From assembly GCA_025054935.1 (NCBI GenBank), contig JANWZD010000004.1, forward strand, positions 124,001 through 188,000: a stretch of 64,000 nt of DNA, read 5' to 3'. The stretch is from Dehalococcoidia bacterium (GTDB taxonomy: Bacteria; Chloroflexota; Dehalococcoidia; SpSt-223). The notes under the pieces were generated by a model. It was given only the letters and a program-made list of their open reading frames with translations, searched no databases and had not been told where the DNA came from. Numbering within the stretch: position 1 is the first letter of the stretch; every line of letters starts with the position of its first letter. Of this stretch, positions 25,091 through 33,627 are shown one piece after another. The translations under genes were made by a program, and so were the position numbers.

Positions 25091-27316
25091 TCAATGGGTG
25101 TGACCGTGCTCCTGCTGGCGCTGAAGGGCGCGGTAGATCTTCTCGGCGGTTAGCGGCAGGTCGACAATGCGCACGCCGACCGCATCCTCCACCGCGTTGG
25201 CGATCGCGGCCGCGGTCGGCACATTGGGGGTCTCGCCGATCGCCTTGGCAGCAAAGGGACCAGGTCCGAGCGGCGCGGGCAGGAGAACGATCTCTAGGTT
25301 GGGGATATCGCCCATAGCTGGCATCTTGTATTCAGCGAGGCTTTGGGTCGTGACATACCCGTCGACGACCGGCAGCTCCTCCATGAGGGCGTAGCCGAGC
25401 CCTTGGATGACGCCGCCGGCGATTTGCCCTTCATGGCCGAGGGGATTGATCACTTGGCCGGTGTCGTGCGCTGAGACGATGCGGAGCACTTCGACCTTGC
25501 CGGTCTCGCGGTCGACCCGCACCTCGGCAACTTGAGCGCAGAACCCGGTGACGTGGGGCGCCCCTGCGGCGTCGTAGGTCTCTTCCACCTCCACAGGCCC
25601 GATGAGCGCGAAGGGGTCGGCAAGGCAGCCGTCCGGCTGGCGGAGAGAGCCGCTTTCCCACTGCAGGTGGTCGGCGGGGAGGCCGAGGGCAGCGGCGGCA
25701 CGGCGGCAGATCGTTTCGCGGAGCGCTGTCGCCGCCGCGAGCGATGCCTGCCCATACACATGAGTGACTCGGCTGCCGCCGACACCGAAGTCGAACGGGA
25801 AAGCGAGCGTGTGGCTTGTCTCGATGCGCACTGCCGCCGGCGGAACGCCGAGCGCTTCGGCGGCGACCTGCTGCATGACGGTGTGGGAGCCGGTGCCGGT
25901 GTCGGGCGCGCCGGTCCGCAGGTAGAACCCGCGCTCATCGAGGCCGGCCTGGATTGTGCAGGTGCCGGCACCGGCGCCATGCTCGGCAATGGCAATCCCC
26001 CGTCCGACATTCTCGGGAAGGGGCGTGCCCCAGCCGGCGGCCCGGGCAGCGGCTTCGAGGGTCTCCACCGCGCGCACCTGCTCCCACCGCTCGCCTGCCG
26101 GGGTCATCTCTCCGTCTCGGATCAGGTTCCGGCGGCGAAATTCGACCGGATCCATCTCGATCGCGCGCGCGAGCGCATCGATGTGGCTCTCGAGAGCAAA
26201 CACGGCTTGGGGAAGCCCCGGCGCGCGCATGTGCCCCGCGGGGAAGGTGTTGGTGTAGACGATCAGCGCCTCGATGGAGACGTTCTCCATCCGATACGCT
26301 CCGCCGAGCCGGCTGTTGCCCATCAGCTCAAGGGTCGGCGACGGCTTAAACGCGCCGTAGGCACCGCTGTCGAAGATGGCGCGCACTTGGTGGGCAACGA
26401 TCGTCCCGTCGCGTTTTACGCCGGTCTTCATCGTGATCTGCGCAGCGTGACGGCTCGCTGCGGCGGTCAGCTCTTCGACGTAGCTCATCACCATGCGAAC
26501 GGGACGCCCGCAGGCTTTGGAGAGGTAGTAGGCGACCGGGGCATCCATCACCGAGCCTTTTCCCCCAAAATCGCCGCCAAGCGTCGTGACATGGATCTTC
26601 AGCCATTCTTTCGGGATGCCGAGCGCCTTTGCGAGCTGCTCCTGCGCTTGAAACGGCGTCTTGTTGGTCAGCCACACTTCTGCTGTCCCGTCGGGCGCTG
26701 TCGAGACGAGGCATGCGTGCGGTTCGAGATAGCCCTGATGCTGGCGGGGAACGGTGTAGCGACGCTGGATGATGACGTCGGCGCGGCGAAATCCTTCGTC
26801 AATGTCGCCATAGGCATAGACCCGCCGAGAGAGCACATTTGGCTGGGCAGGGGGGGGGCCGGGAAAGCCATCGTAGCTTGCGAGGTCGGGATGAAGAACC
26901 GGCGCCCCAGGGGCGAGCGCGTCACGAGGGGTGAGCACTGCCGGAAGCTCCTCGTACTCGACCACGATCGCCTGGGCGGCGGCTTCGGCAGTCGCGCGGT
27001 CTTCGGCGGCGACGGCAGCGACACGCTCGCCGACGAAGCGGACGGTATCGACTGCTAAGATCGGGAGGTCGCGCAGCCGGCGTCCCACGCGACCGGGGGG
27101 AATGTCTTTGCCCGTGATCACGGCCAGCACCCCGGGCATCGCGCGTGCTGCCGAGGTGTCGATCGAGACAATCCGCGCATGCGGGAGGGTGCTCCGAACG
27201 ACGGCACCCCAAGCGGTGTTCGGCAAGCGGATGTCGGCGGTGTAGAGCGCCCGTCCGGTCACCTTCAGCGGGCCTGCCACTTGGCCGACCGGTTGACCAA
27301 CCGTTTTGAGCTCCAT
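25091..27316 (-). CDS. Xanthine dehydrogenase/CO dehydrogenase family molybdopterin-binding (large) subunit
   Basis: A 741-residue molybdenum hydroxylase large subunit. KVTGRALYTADIRLP, VAAVAAEDRATAEAAA, HQGYLEPHAC (Q-x-x-x-E-P), LGGDFGGKG, GHMRAPGLPQAVFALES and the C-terminal AKAIGETPNVPTAAAIANA match the family, the last giving the catalytic Glu (G-E). The form I CO dehydrogenase loop (AYxCSFR) is not present, so CO is unlikely to be the substrate; purines, aldehydes or other heteroaromatics are possible. CGAGGAA before the ATG at 27316 supports this start over longer frames. It ends in a short His-rich tail (EHGHTH). The partner subunits are divergent at 27428-29237, an unusual split. Confidence 0.92.
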   Translation of the reverse strand: MELKTVGQPVGQVAGPLKVTGRALYTADIRLPNTAWGAVVRSTLPHARIVSIDTSAARAMPGVLAVITGKDIPPGRVGRRLRDLPILAVDTVRFVGERVAAVAAEDRATAEAAAQAIVVEYEELPAVLTPRDALAPGAPVLHPDLASYDGFPGPPPAQPNVLSRRVYAYGDIDEGFRRADVIIQRRYTVPRQHQGYLEPHACLVSTAPDGTAEVWLTNKTPFQAQEQLAKALGIPKEWLKIHVTTLGGDFGGKGSVMDAPVAYYLSKACGRPVRMVMSYVEELTAAASRHAAQITMKTGVKRDGTIVAHQVRAIFDSGAYGAFKPSPTLELMGNSRLGGAYRMENVSIEALIVYTNTFPAGHMRAPGLPQAVFALESHIDALARAIEMDPVEFRRRNLIRDGEMTPAGERWEQVRAVETLEAAARAAGWGTPLPENVGRGIAIAEHGAGAGTCTIQAGLDERGFYLRTGAPDTGTGSHTVMQQVAAEALGVPPAAVRIETSHTLAFPFDFGVGGSRVTHVYGQASLAAATALRETICRRAAAALGLPADHLQWESGSLRQPDGCLADPFALIGPVEVEETYDAAGAPHVTGFCAQVAEVRVDRETGKVEVLRIVSAHDTGQVINPLGHEGQIAGGVIQGLGYALMEELPVVDGYVTTQSLAEYKMPAMGDIPNLEIVLLPAPLGPGPFAAKAIGETPNVPTAAAIANAVEDAVGVRIVDLPLTAEKIYRALQRQQEHGHTH

Positions 27317-27427
27317 CGTGCGTTCCTCGGAGTGGGGTGGGAAGATTGTCTTGGCTCGCCGGCTCCCCGCGCAACTGGCAGGCGTTGATGCTAGACTGAG
27401 GCACGCTGCTGCTCGATGAGGAGGCCA

Positions 27428-27886
27428 ATGCCCCAGCAGATCACGGTGACGGTGAACGGCCTTCCGTATACGCTCACTGTGCCTGCCGATCGGATGCTGA
27501 TCGACGTCCTGCGCTACGACCTCGCCCTGACGGGGACAAAGGAGGCGTGCGGGGTCGGCGTCTGCGGCGTCTGCACGGTTTTGCTCGATGGCGAGATGGT
27601 CAGCAGCTGCCTCGTTTTTGCGATCCAAGCCGATGGCCGGGCGGTCACTACCATCGAGGGGCTGGGCGACCCGGAGCATCTCTCCCCGCTGCAGCGCGCG
27701 TTTATCGAGCAGGGAGGGTTTCAGTGCGGGATCTGCACGCCCGGCCAGATCGTCGCGGCAACGGCACTGCTGAGGGAGCACCCTGCGCCGAGCGAGGATG
27801 AGATCAAAGCGTGGATGAGCGGCAATCTCTGCCGCTGCACCGGCTATTACCAGATCCTGCGGGCGATTAAGGCAGCGGCATCGTGA
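27428..27886 (+). CDS. [2Fe-2S] small subunit of the molybdenum hydroxylase
   Basis: A 152-residue electron-transfer subunit with two [2Fe-2S] sites. The N-terminal plant-ferredoxin-type cluster is in KEACGVGVCGVCTVLLDG plus a downstream Cys (SSCLVFA), and the C-terminal helical cluster is in FQCGICTPGQIV and LCRCTGYYQI. It passes electrons from the molybdenum site of the large subunit to FAD. The ATG at 27428 sits only 3 nt after AGGAGG, whereas an in-frame ATG at 27416 lies before that box; the exact start is uncertain by four codons. Its stop overlaps the GTG of the next gene (GTGA). TAGACT with an upstream TG (near 27390) is a possible extended -10. Confidence 0.93.
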   Translation: MPQQITVTVNGLPYTLTVPADRMLIDVLRYDLALTGTKEACGVGVCGVCTVLLDGEMVSSCLVFAIQADGRAVTTIEGLGDPEHLSPLQRAFIEQGGFQCGICTPGQIVAATALLREHPAPSEDEIKAWMSGNLCRCTGYYQILRAIKAAAS

Positions 27887-28752
27887 GCGACTTCGCGGTG
27901 TTCCGGCCGCACACGGTTGAGGAGGCGGTGGCGCTGCTCGCCCAGTACGGGGAGGAAGCGCGGCCGCTGGCGGGAGGAACGGCGCTTGCGCTCCTTGTCA
28001 AGCAGCGCCTCGTCCACCCGACGGCGCTTATCTCGCTTGCTGCGATCCCGGAGCTCCGCGGGGTCCGGCGCGAGGCAGATGGGCTTCACCTGGGCGCAAT
28101 GACGCCCCACGCTGAGGTGGAACGGCTGGACGGCGCAGCGGGAGTGCCCCCCCTGCTGGTCGAGACCTATCGCCGTGTCGCGACACGGCGTATCCGCAAC
28201 CAAGCAACCGTGGGCGGTGGCCTAGCGCACGGCGACCCCGCTCAGGACCCGCCGGCCGCCCTGCTGGCGCTCGACGCGCTTGTGCGTCTCGTAGGGCCGG
28301 CAGGCGAGCGCGTCCTCCCCGTGGAGGCGTTCTTCGTCGACTACTATCAGACGGCGCTGCAGCCGGGCGAGCTGCTCACCGAGGTGATCATTCCGCCGCA
28401 GCCGGAACGAGCGGCTGGCGTCTATCTGAAATTCCTGCCCCGCACGGTGGATGACTATGCCACGGTTGCCGTCGCAGTGCGGCTGTCGTTGGCGGGACGC
28501 GAATTGACCGATGTCCGCATCGCCTTTGTCGCGGCAGGGCCGACGCCGATCCGGGCGCGAGCGATCGAGGCCATGCTCGACGGGGAAGTTCCCCGGCCCG
28601 GGCTCCTGCGCGAGGCAGGGGAGCGGGCGAAAACGATCGTCGACCCGCTTGATGACGTGCGAGGCTCAGCGGCGTACAAGCGCGAGATGGCAGCCGTTTT
28701 CTTACGCCGGGCGCTCGAAAGCGCGGTGGAGCGAGCGAGGGCAGGGAGATGA
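27883..28752 (+). CDS. FAD-binding medium subunit of the molybdenum hydroxylase
   Basis: A 289-residue FAD subunit (CoxM/CutM type). FAVFRPHTVEEAVALLAQY begins the family fold; ARPLAGGTALALLVKQ is the first FAD pyrophosphate loop, and NQATVGGGLAHGDPAQDPP the second, with the conserved ATxGGxxxxxxPxxD pattern. YLKFLPRTVDDYATVAVAV is in the C-terminal CO_deh_flav_C domain. It takes electrons from the iron-sulfur subunit and passes them to NAD or the respiratory chain. GTG start with GTGA overlap upstream and ATGA overlap downstream; the three genes form one operon. Confidence 0.94.
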   Translation: MSDFAVFRPHTVEEAVALLAQYGEEARPLAGGTALALLVKQRLVHPTALISLAAIPELRGVRREADGLHLGAMTPHAEVERLDGAAGVPPLLVETYRRVATRRIRNQATVGGGLAHGDPAQDPPAALLALDALVRLVGPAGERVLPVEAFFVDYYQTALQPGELLTEVIIPPQPERAAGVYLKFLPRTVDDYATVAVAVRLSLAGRELTDVRIAFVAAGPTPIRARAIEAMLDGEVPRPGLLREAGERAKTIVDPLDDVRGSAAYKREMAAVFLRRALESAVERARAGR

Positions 28753-29237
28753 AGTTTGAATACGCCGTCCGGGTCTCCTTGCCGGCGGCGCAGGTGACGG
28801 CCTTTGTGTTCGATGTGCCGGCAGTAGCGGCCTGTGTGCCGGGGGTTGAACGGGTCGAGGCCGAAGGGGGCGGAGTTTACCGCGGCGTGATGAAGGTCGT
28901 CATCGGGCCGGTCGCGCTCACGCTCACGGGCCACGTGCGCGAGGAGGTCCGCGACGCGGCGACGGGGACGGTACGCCTGCGTGCTGAAGCGGCCGACCGC
29001 CGCGTCGGAGGCTCGGTGCGGGCGACGCTGCTGCTCAGCATTGTCGCGCTCCATGACGATGAAACAGAAGTGCGGATCGTCTCCGAGGCCTACTTGCTCG
29101 GCAAGCTCGGCGAATTTGGCCAGCCGCTGATCCGGAAGAAGGCCGACCAAGTGTTCAGCGCATTCAGCGAAACGCTTCGCCAGCGCCTCAGCAGCGCACC
29201 GCAGAGCAGCGGCCTTGACCTGCTAGCTGCCCAGTGA
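28749..29237 (+). CDS. CoxG-like SRPBCC protein, molybdenum hydroxylase accessory factor
   Basis: A 162-residue protein of the START/SRPBCC fold, CoxG branch. VSLPAAQVTAFVFDVPAVAAC with VPGVERVEAE is the family's opening (..P.e.vw..l.D...va.ciPG), and LLGKLGEFGQPLIRKKADQV matches the conserved C-terminal helix (lg.lgq.li...a). Related CoxG proteins are peripheral membrane proteins that anchor the dehydrogenase or help its maturation. Its position directly after the medium subunit supports the same job. Its 3' end overlaps the convergent aminotransferase gene by 15 nt. Confidence 0.88.
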   Translation: MKFEYAVRVSLPAAQVTAFVFDVPAVAACVPGVERVEAEGGGVYRGVMKVVIGPVALTLTGHVREEVRDAATGTVRLRAEAADRRVGGSVRATLLLSIVALHDDETEVRIVSEAYLLGKLGEFGQPLIRKKADQVFSAFSETLRQRLSSAPQSSGLDLLAAQ

Positions 29238-30434
29238 GGCGTCGTAGCGAGCCATTGCCCGCCCCATCCGGCGGACGCCCTCGGCGAGCTGGTCCGCGGG
29301 CAGGAAGCTGAACGAAAGGCGGAAGTATTCCGGCTGGGGGTCGCTCACGAAGAACATGCGGCCGGTGTTAATGACGACCCCTTCCTCAGGACACAGGTTG
29401 CCCATCTCAGTGGCGTTGCCGCGCTTCAGCCGCAGCCAGAGAAAGAACCCGCCGGCAGGGGTCCGCCACGTGACATAGGGAGCGCAGTGCTCCTCTAACG
29501 CCGCGACGATCGTTGCAAGCTTGTGGCGATAGACTGTGAGCGCGTTCGCAAGATGGGGCGCGAAGGCGCCAGCCTTGAGGAAGCGCCCGACGAGGCGCTG
29601 CATCATCGGGGTGGTGCCCATGTCGGTCCGCATCGCATTGAGCGTGGCGGCGATCGGGGGGGAGGCCATCATCCAGCCGACGCGCAGCCCCGGGCCGATC
29701 GACTTGCTGAAAGTCCCCAGTTCGATCGTGTGCTGCGGCGCGAGCCGGAAGATCGACTCCGGGCGGACATCGCCGAGCCGGATGTCCCCGTAGGCATCGT
29801 CTTGGAGGATGATGAAGTTGTAGCGCTCGGCCAATTCGGCGAGCCGCCGGCGGCGCGCGTTCGAAAGGACGGTTCCCGTGGGGTTTTGGAAGTTCGTGAT
29901 CGTATAGAGCAGTTTGACCCGCTCGCCTGCCGTGCGCAGGCGGAGTAGGGTCTCTTCTAAGGCGTCAACGATCAGGCCATCGTCATCGAGAGGGACGGTG
30001 ACGATATTCGCGCGCTCGATCCGGAAGGTGCCGACCGAGCCGGGGAAGGTGGTCTGCTCGACGATGACGGTGTCGCCCGGATCGAGAAAGGTTTGGGCGG
30101 CAAGCGCCACCCCTTGGGAGATACCGTTGGTGATCGTGAATTGGTCGATCGTCGGTTCAAAGCCGTCACGCTCCAGCACATGGGCGGCGATGCCTTCGCG
30201 CAGGCCTGTATACCCGGCCACGCCGCCGTAGTTCCACGCCGCATGACGATCTTCGAGTAAGACTTCCCGAAACGCCTCGCCAAACCACTCGACCGGATAG
30301 GTAGCGGGGTCGGGGATCCCGCCTCCGAAGCGGATGAGCGAGTCGTTGATGACCGGCAGCGCGCCGAAACGGGGAGCATACGCGGTGCGGGCGGCGTAGA
30401 GAGACGCCGGATCAAAGAGCGCTTTCTCGACCAT
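29223..30434 (-). CDS. PLP-dependent aminotransferase, class I/II (2-aminoadipate transaminase-like)
   Basis: A 403-residue fold-type I aminotransferase. SLIRFGGGIPDPATYPVEWF is the typical N-terminal arm of the LysN/aminoadipate/MocR-type branch. YGGVAGYTGLREGIAAHV, NFQNPTGTVLS, LQDDAYGDIRL (PLP-ring Asp and Tyr) and GTFSKSIGPGLRVGW (Schiff-base Lys) are all present, as is the substrate-carboxylate Arg in YFRLSFS. No DNA-binding domain is fused. It is cytosolic. Likely substrates are aromatic or 2-aminoadipate-type amino acids, not fixed by context. A possible promoter lies at 30467-30493. Confidence 0.9.
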   Translation of the reverse strand: MVEKALFDPASLYAARTAYAPRFGALPVINDSLIRFGGGIPDPATYPVEWFGEAFREVLLEDRHAAWNYGGVAGYTGLREGIAAHVLERDGFEPTIDQFTITNGISQGVALAAQTFLDPGDTVIVEQTTFPGSVGTFRIERANIVTVPLDDDGLIVDALEETLLRLRTAGERVKLLYTITNFQNPTGTVLSNARRRRLAELAERYNFIILQDDAYGDIRLGDVRPESIFRLAPQHTIELGTFSKSIGPGLRVGWMMASPPIAATLNAMRTDMGTTPMMQRLVGRFLKAGAFAPHLANALTVYRHKLATIVAALEEHCAPYVTWRTPAGGFFLWLRLKRGNATEMGNLCPEEGVVINTGRMFFVSDPQPEYFRLSFSFLPADQLAEGVRRMGRAMARYDASLGS

Positions 30435-30466
30435 GGGAACCTCTCGGCGCGGAAGGGCGCGTCGAG

Positions 30467-30493
30467 AGTATACCCAAGGCCGGCTTCCGACAA
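30467..30493 (-). promoter_or_regulatory. Candidate promoter of the aminotransferase gene
   Basis: On the minus strand, TTGTCG (30493-30488) and TATACT (30472-30467) with a short 15-nt spacer. The predicted start is about 26 nt before the ATG at 30434. On the plus strand TACAAT (30496-30501) lies 15 nt before the next gene and could serve it. Confidence 0.35.
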
Positions 30494-30515
30494 GCTACAA
30501 TCGAAGCGAGAGGCA

Positions 30516-31001
30516 ATGATGCCGTTCAATCCCTACGAACTGGGCGATATTCCTGCCGACCTGGCGGCGCGCTACGATCAGCTTGCCCGCGAGCTCCTCG
30601 CCAGCCGCGAGCGGGCGCTGGCCGCGCGGGACCAACGCTGGATCTACCCGGCGTTCGATCCCGAGGGGCTGGTTCTCGATGCGGCGCATGAAGCCGACCG
30701 CGCTCATCCCTACTTTGCCCTGATCGACTCGCTGCTGCAGCAGACGTTTGTCCCCTATGCCGCCGGCCACGACGGCGACCTCGGCCTCGTTGGGATTGTC
30801 GGCCCGGTGGTGGTGATCCACAAGACGGCCGGCTGCGGCGACTGCGGTGGGGCAGTGACGACAGACCTCGGCATCCAGGCATTTCTGCGCCGCTACTTCG
30901 AGAACCCCTACCTGCTGGTCATTGCGCTCGATGATGACGCCATCGAGTCCCCCCTCTCGATTGAGGAACTTGTCGGGGCCGCCGCGGCACAGCTGCGCTA
31001 A
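30516..31001 (+). CDS. Hypothetical protein with a CGDCGG motif
   Basis: A 161-residue soluble protein I do not recognise. The N-terminal half is helical and charged (LAARYDQLARELLASRERAL). The C-terminal half looks like alternating beta strands and helices (GIVGPVVVIHKT, NPYLLVIALDDDAI) around AGCGDCGGAVTTD at ~105-118. The two Cys spaced by two residues could bind a metal or be redox active. GAGAGG lies 3-6 nt before the two adjacent ATGs (30516 and 30519). Downstream is the convergent TlpA gene, only 5 nt away, so any link to the thiol-redox pair is positional only. Confidence 0.65.
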   Translation: MMPFNPYELGDIPADLAARYDQLARELLASRERALAARDQRWIYPAFDPEGLVLDAAHEADRAHPYFALIDSLLQQTFVPYAAGHDGDLGLVGIVGPVVVIHKTAGCGDCGGAVTTDLGIQAFLRRYFENPYLLVIALDDDAIESPLSIEELVGAAAAQLR

Positions 31002-31006
31002 GGCTG

Positions 31007-31501
31007 TCAGGAAGAGGGGCCCACGATCGCTTTCAGGCGATCCTCGAGCGTCTTCTCGTCGAGCGGACCGAGGTAGACCGACTGGATGATGCCCGCCCGG
31101 TCGACGAAGACTGTGGTGGGGAGGCCGCGGACCCGGTAGCGGCTCACGACGTCGCCGTTCTTGTCCAGAAGCACCGGGAAGGTCAGGCCGAATTCCTCGA
31201 CGAAGGGACGGACTAGGGCTTCCCCCTCTTGGACGTCGACTGCCAGCACCGTCAGCCCGGTCGCCCCGTAGCGGAGGAAGGCAGTCTGCAGGAGCGGCAT
31301 CTCCTCGCGGCAAGGAGCGCACCAGGTCGCCCAGAAGTTGATCACGACCGGCCTGCCCCGCAGGCTCGAGAGCGAAAGCGAGCGGCCATCGAGCGTCGGC
31401 AGGGTGAAGTCCGGCGCTGTGCCGCCGATCGCGGGGGCGCCGCTAGCCGGCTGGCATGCACTGAGCAGGAGCGCACCGAGCGCCAGCAGCGTGCGGATCA
31501 C
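31007..31501 (-). CDS. TlpA/ResA-like thioredoxin-fold lipoprotein
   Basis: A 164-residue extracytoplasmic thiol-disulfide oxidoreductase. The lipobox LLLSACQP places the lipid-modified Cys at ~16. APDFTLPTLDGRSLSL, VINFWATWCAPCREEMPLL (active-site CxxC) and VRGLPTTVFVDRAG (cis-Pro) follow. The family reduces apocytochrome c haem-binding cysteines or other periplasmic disulfides. The start GTG at 31501 overlaps the ccdA stop (GTGA), so electrons likely flow from cytosolic thioredoxin through CcdA to this protein. Longer starts upstream read into the ccdA frame and are not used. Confidence 0.92.
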   Translation of the reverse strand: MIRTLLALGALLLSACQPASGAPAIGGTAPDFTLPTLDGRSLSLSSLRGRPVVINFWATWCAPCREEMPLLQTAFLRYGATGLTVLAVDVQEGEALVRPFVEEFGLTFPVLLDKNGDVVSRYRVRGLPTTVFVDRAGIIQSVYLGPLDEKTLEDRLKAIVGPSS

Positions 31502-32226
31502 AAGGTGAGGCCGGGGCCAAAAAGCTGGGTGAGGAACCCTGCCAGCCAGAGCAGCTGGCCGCTGAAAAGCAAGATACCCATCACGACGAGCACTGCTCCG
31601 CCGAGGCGAGGAACAAGAGCGAGCAGCGGACGGGCGCTTCGGAGGAAGCGGATAACTTGCTGAAAGGCAAGGGCACTCACAATAAAGGGGATGCCAAGCC
31701 CGAAGGCGTAGAGGGCGAGCAGCATCATCCCCTGCCAGACGGTGCTCTCCTGACTGGCGAGACCAAGAACGCCAGCAAGAAAGGGGCCAATGCAGGGGCT
31801 CCAGCCGACGCCAAAGGCGGCTCCCATGAGATACGGGCCGACCCGGCCGGCGGGTTTGGTCCACGCAAGGCGGGCGTATCGTTGCAGGAGAGGGATCTGG
31901 AAGAGCCCCATCATCTGCAGCCCGAGGATGATGATCACCACGCCGGCAACCTGCATAACGACGGGCTGATATTCGATGAGGAAACGGCCGACAAGCGAGG
32001 CGGTGGCGCCGAAAAGGGTGAAAGTGGTCGCAAGACCGGCGACGAAGAGGAGTGCGCCGGCGACAACGCGGCTCCGCATGCCGCTCGAGTTCTCCTGAAG
32101 CGCGTCCACCGTTGTTCCGCCCAAGTAGCTGAGATAGGCGGGCAGCAGAGGAAGAACGCAGGGGGAGAGAAATGAGAGGAGACCCGCAACCACCGCGAGG
32201 CCGATCGAGACGAGGTTCAGCTCCAT
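31498..32226 (-). CDS. ccdA: Cytochrome c biogenesis protein CcdA (DsbD-like transmembrane reductase)
   Basis: A 242-residue protein with about six transmembrane helices that carries reducing power across the membrane. The conserved Cys pair is present: LLSFLSPCVLPLLPAYLSYL in the first helix and FGVGWSPCIGPFLAGVLG in the fourth. Length and topology are those of CcdA rather than full DsbD. The start is ATG 32226, preceded by AAGGATGA. TATACT centred at 32255 is palindromic enough to serve as -10 in both directions, toward ccdA and toward rpiA. Translation of the TlpA-like gene is coupled to it. Confidence 0.94.
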   Translation of the reverse strand: MELNLVSIGLAVVAGLLSFLSPCVLPLLPAYLSYLGGTTVDALQENSSGMRSRVVAGALLFVAGLATTFTLFGATASLVGRFLIEYQPVVMQVAGVVIIILGLQMMGLFQIPLLQRYARLAWTKPAGRVGPYLMGAAFGVGWSPCIGPFLAGVLGLASQESTVWQGMMLLALYAFGLGIPFIVSALAFQQVIRFLRSARPLLALVPRLGGAVLVVMGILLFSGQLLWLAGFLTQLFGPGLTL

Positions 32227-32353
32227 GTCAGTCGTTCATCCTTCTGGCGGGGAGTATACTACCCTCGCGTACGGCCCGAGCCACATATCCCCGGCTTTCT
32301 CAGGGAGAAGCGACGTCGATGCGCGATACCGCGGAGCGCTGGCGGGAGACGGG

Positions 32354-33061
32354 GTGAGCGTCGACCCTGCGATGTCCGCTAAGCAGGCAGCAGTCGCTCG
32401 CGCTGCGCAGGAGATCCAGAACGGGATGATGCTCGGTCTTGGGACGGGCAGCACGGCGGAACTGCTCTTCCCGATCTTGCGTCAGCGTCTTGCGGAAGGG
32501 TGGCAATTGACTGCGGTGGCGACCTCGGAGCGGACTGCCGCGCTGGCGGCGGCGATTGGGGTTCCACTCCTCCCGCTCCGGCATGCCGTGCAGGTGGACC
32601 TGACTATCGATGGCGCGGACGAGGTCGACCCCGCCCTGCGCCTCGTCAAAGGGCGCGGCGGGGCGTTGCTGCGCGAGAAAATGGTTGCCCAAGCGTCCCG
32701 CCGCGCGATTATTGTCGTCGACGACTCGAAGCTGGTGCCGACGCTCGGCACTCGCGCTCCCCTCCCGGTAGAGGTGGTCCAGTTCGGCTGGGAAGCGGTG
32801 AGCGAGCGGTTGGCCGCCCTTGGAGCGAGCGAGGTGACGTTGCGCGAGCAGGCGGGGAAGCCGGTCCTCACCGATAGCGGAAATTATCTCCTCGACTGCC
32901 GCTTCCCGGGCATCGCTGACCCAGAGGCGCTCGACGTGGCGATCCACCGAATTGCGGGCGTGGTCGAACATGGGCTCTTTCTCGGCCTCGCCGACACCGT
33001 CATCGTCGGCAGCGCCGACGGGTCGACGGCCGTACTGTCCCAGAGTAAGGAGCGTCTGTGA
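32354..33061 (+). CDS. rpiA: Ribose-5-phosphate isomerase A
   Basis: RpiA interconverts ribose 5-phosphate and ribulose 5-phosphate in the pentose phosphate pathway. The 235-residue protein shows MMLGLGTGSTAELLFPIL (phosphate loop), VATSERTAALA, VDLTIDGADEVDPALRLVKG (catalytic Asp and Glu), GRGGALLREKM and VVDDSKLVPTLG. The GTG at 32354 has GGGAG 5 nt upstream and gives the usual length; an ATG at 32372 is a second possibility. It is coupled to the next gene by GTGA. Confidence 0.94.
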   Translation: MSVDPAMSAKQAAVARAAQEIQNGMMLGLGTGSTAELLFPILRQRLAEGWQLTAVATSERTAALAAAIGVPLLPLRHAVQVDLTIDGADEVDPALRLVKGRGGALLREKMVAQASRRAIIVVDDSKLVPTLGTRAPLPVEVVQFGWEAVSERLAALGASEVTLREQAGKPVLTDSGNYLLDCRFPGIADPEALDVAIHRIAGVVEHGLFLGLADTVIVGSADGSTAVLSQSKERL

Positions 33062-33612
33062 CGTCCGCCCTCGAGCGCATCGAACAGTACTTTCAAGAGA
33101 GAGCTATCCGCTACCGTCGCACCGACGATGCTATCGAGGTGTCGTTCTACGGTTATCCGATTGCCGAGCGCTACCGGATTGTCTACCTCGAACGAGCGGA
33201 TGCGGTGCTCGTTTCCAGCCACGGCATCGCTTATCCCCGGCTGAGTCAGGAAGAGCGGGTGCTGCGAGCGGTGCTGACTTGGAACCATGAGGCAATAGGC
33301 GCGTGCTGGAGCTACGACCAAGAGACGCGCGGGATCTGCGCTGACACGACCCTCTATCTCGCGGGAGAGCCACTCAGTCTCGCTCAGTTCGACCGCCACT
33401 TCAACGGGCTAGTCACGCAGGTGCGCAGGAGGCTGCCCGACCTCCTGCGCCTGATCGTTGAAGAGCCGGAGAGCGCCCTTGACCCTGCTGTCAAGGCGCA
33501 GCTCGAAACGATCCTCCAGCAGCAGGAGCAGACGGATGATGACCGCGGCGAGGATGGCTCGGAGACAGCCCGCGACGGCAGCGACCCGCCTGGCCCCTCT
33601 GCCGAGCATTGA
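33058..33612 (+). CDS. YbjN-like protein of unknown function
   Basis: A 184-residue soluble protein. Residues ~1-130 form a mixed alpha/beta pattern with WNHEAIGACWSYDQETRGI, GICADTTLYLAGEPLSLAQF and a helix DLLRLIVEEPE; this resembles the YbjN/type III secretion chaperone-like fold but the match is weak. The last ~35 residues are acidic and disordered (EQTDDDRGEDGSETARDGS). GTG start overlapping the rpiA stop (GTGA) means the two are co-translated. I cannot assign a function. Confidence 0.65.
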   Translation: MTSALERIEQYFQERAIRYRRTDDAIEVSFYGYPIAERYRIVYLERADAVLVSSHGIAYPRLSQEERVLRAVLTWNHEAIGACWSYDQETRGICADTTLYLAGEPLSLAQFDRHFNGLVTQVRRRLPDLLRLIVEEPESALDPAVKAQLETILQQQEQTDDDRGEDGSETARDGSDPPGPSAEH

Positions 33613-33627
33613 GCGTTCCTTTCCCCG

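Noticed and set aside
25091-27316. Form I CO dehydrogenase (coxL)
   Set aside because: The diagnostic AYxCSFR active-site loop is absent, so only the broader xanthine dehydrogenase family can be claimed.
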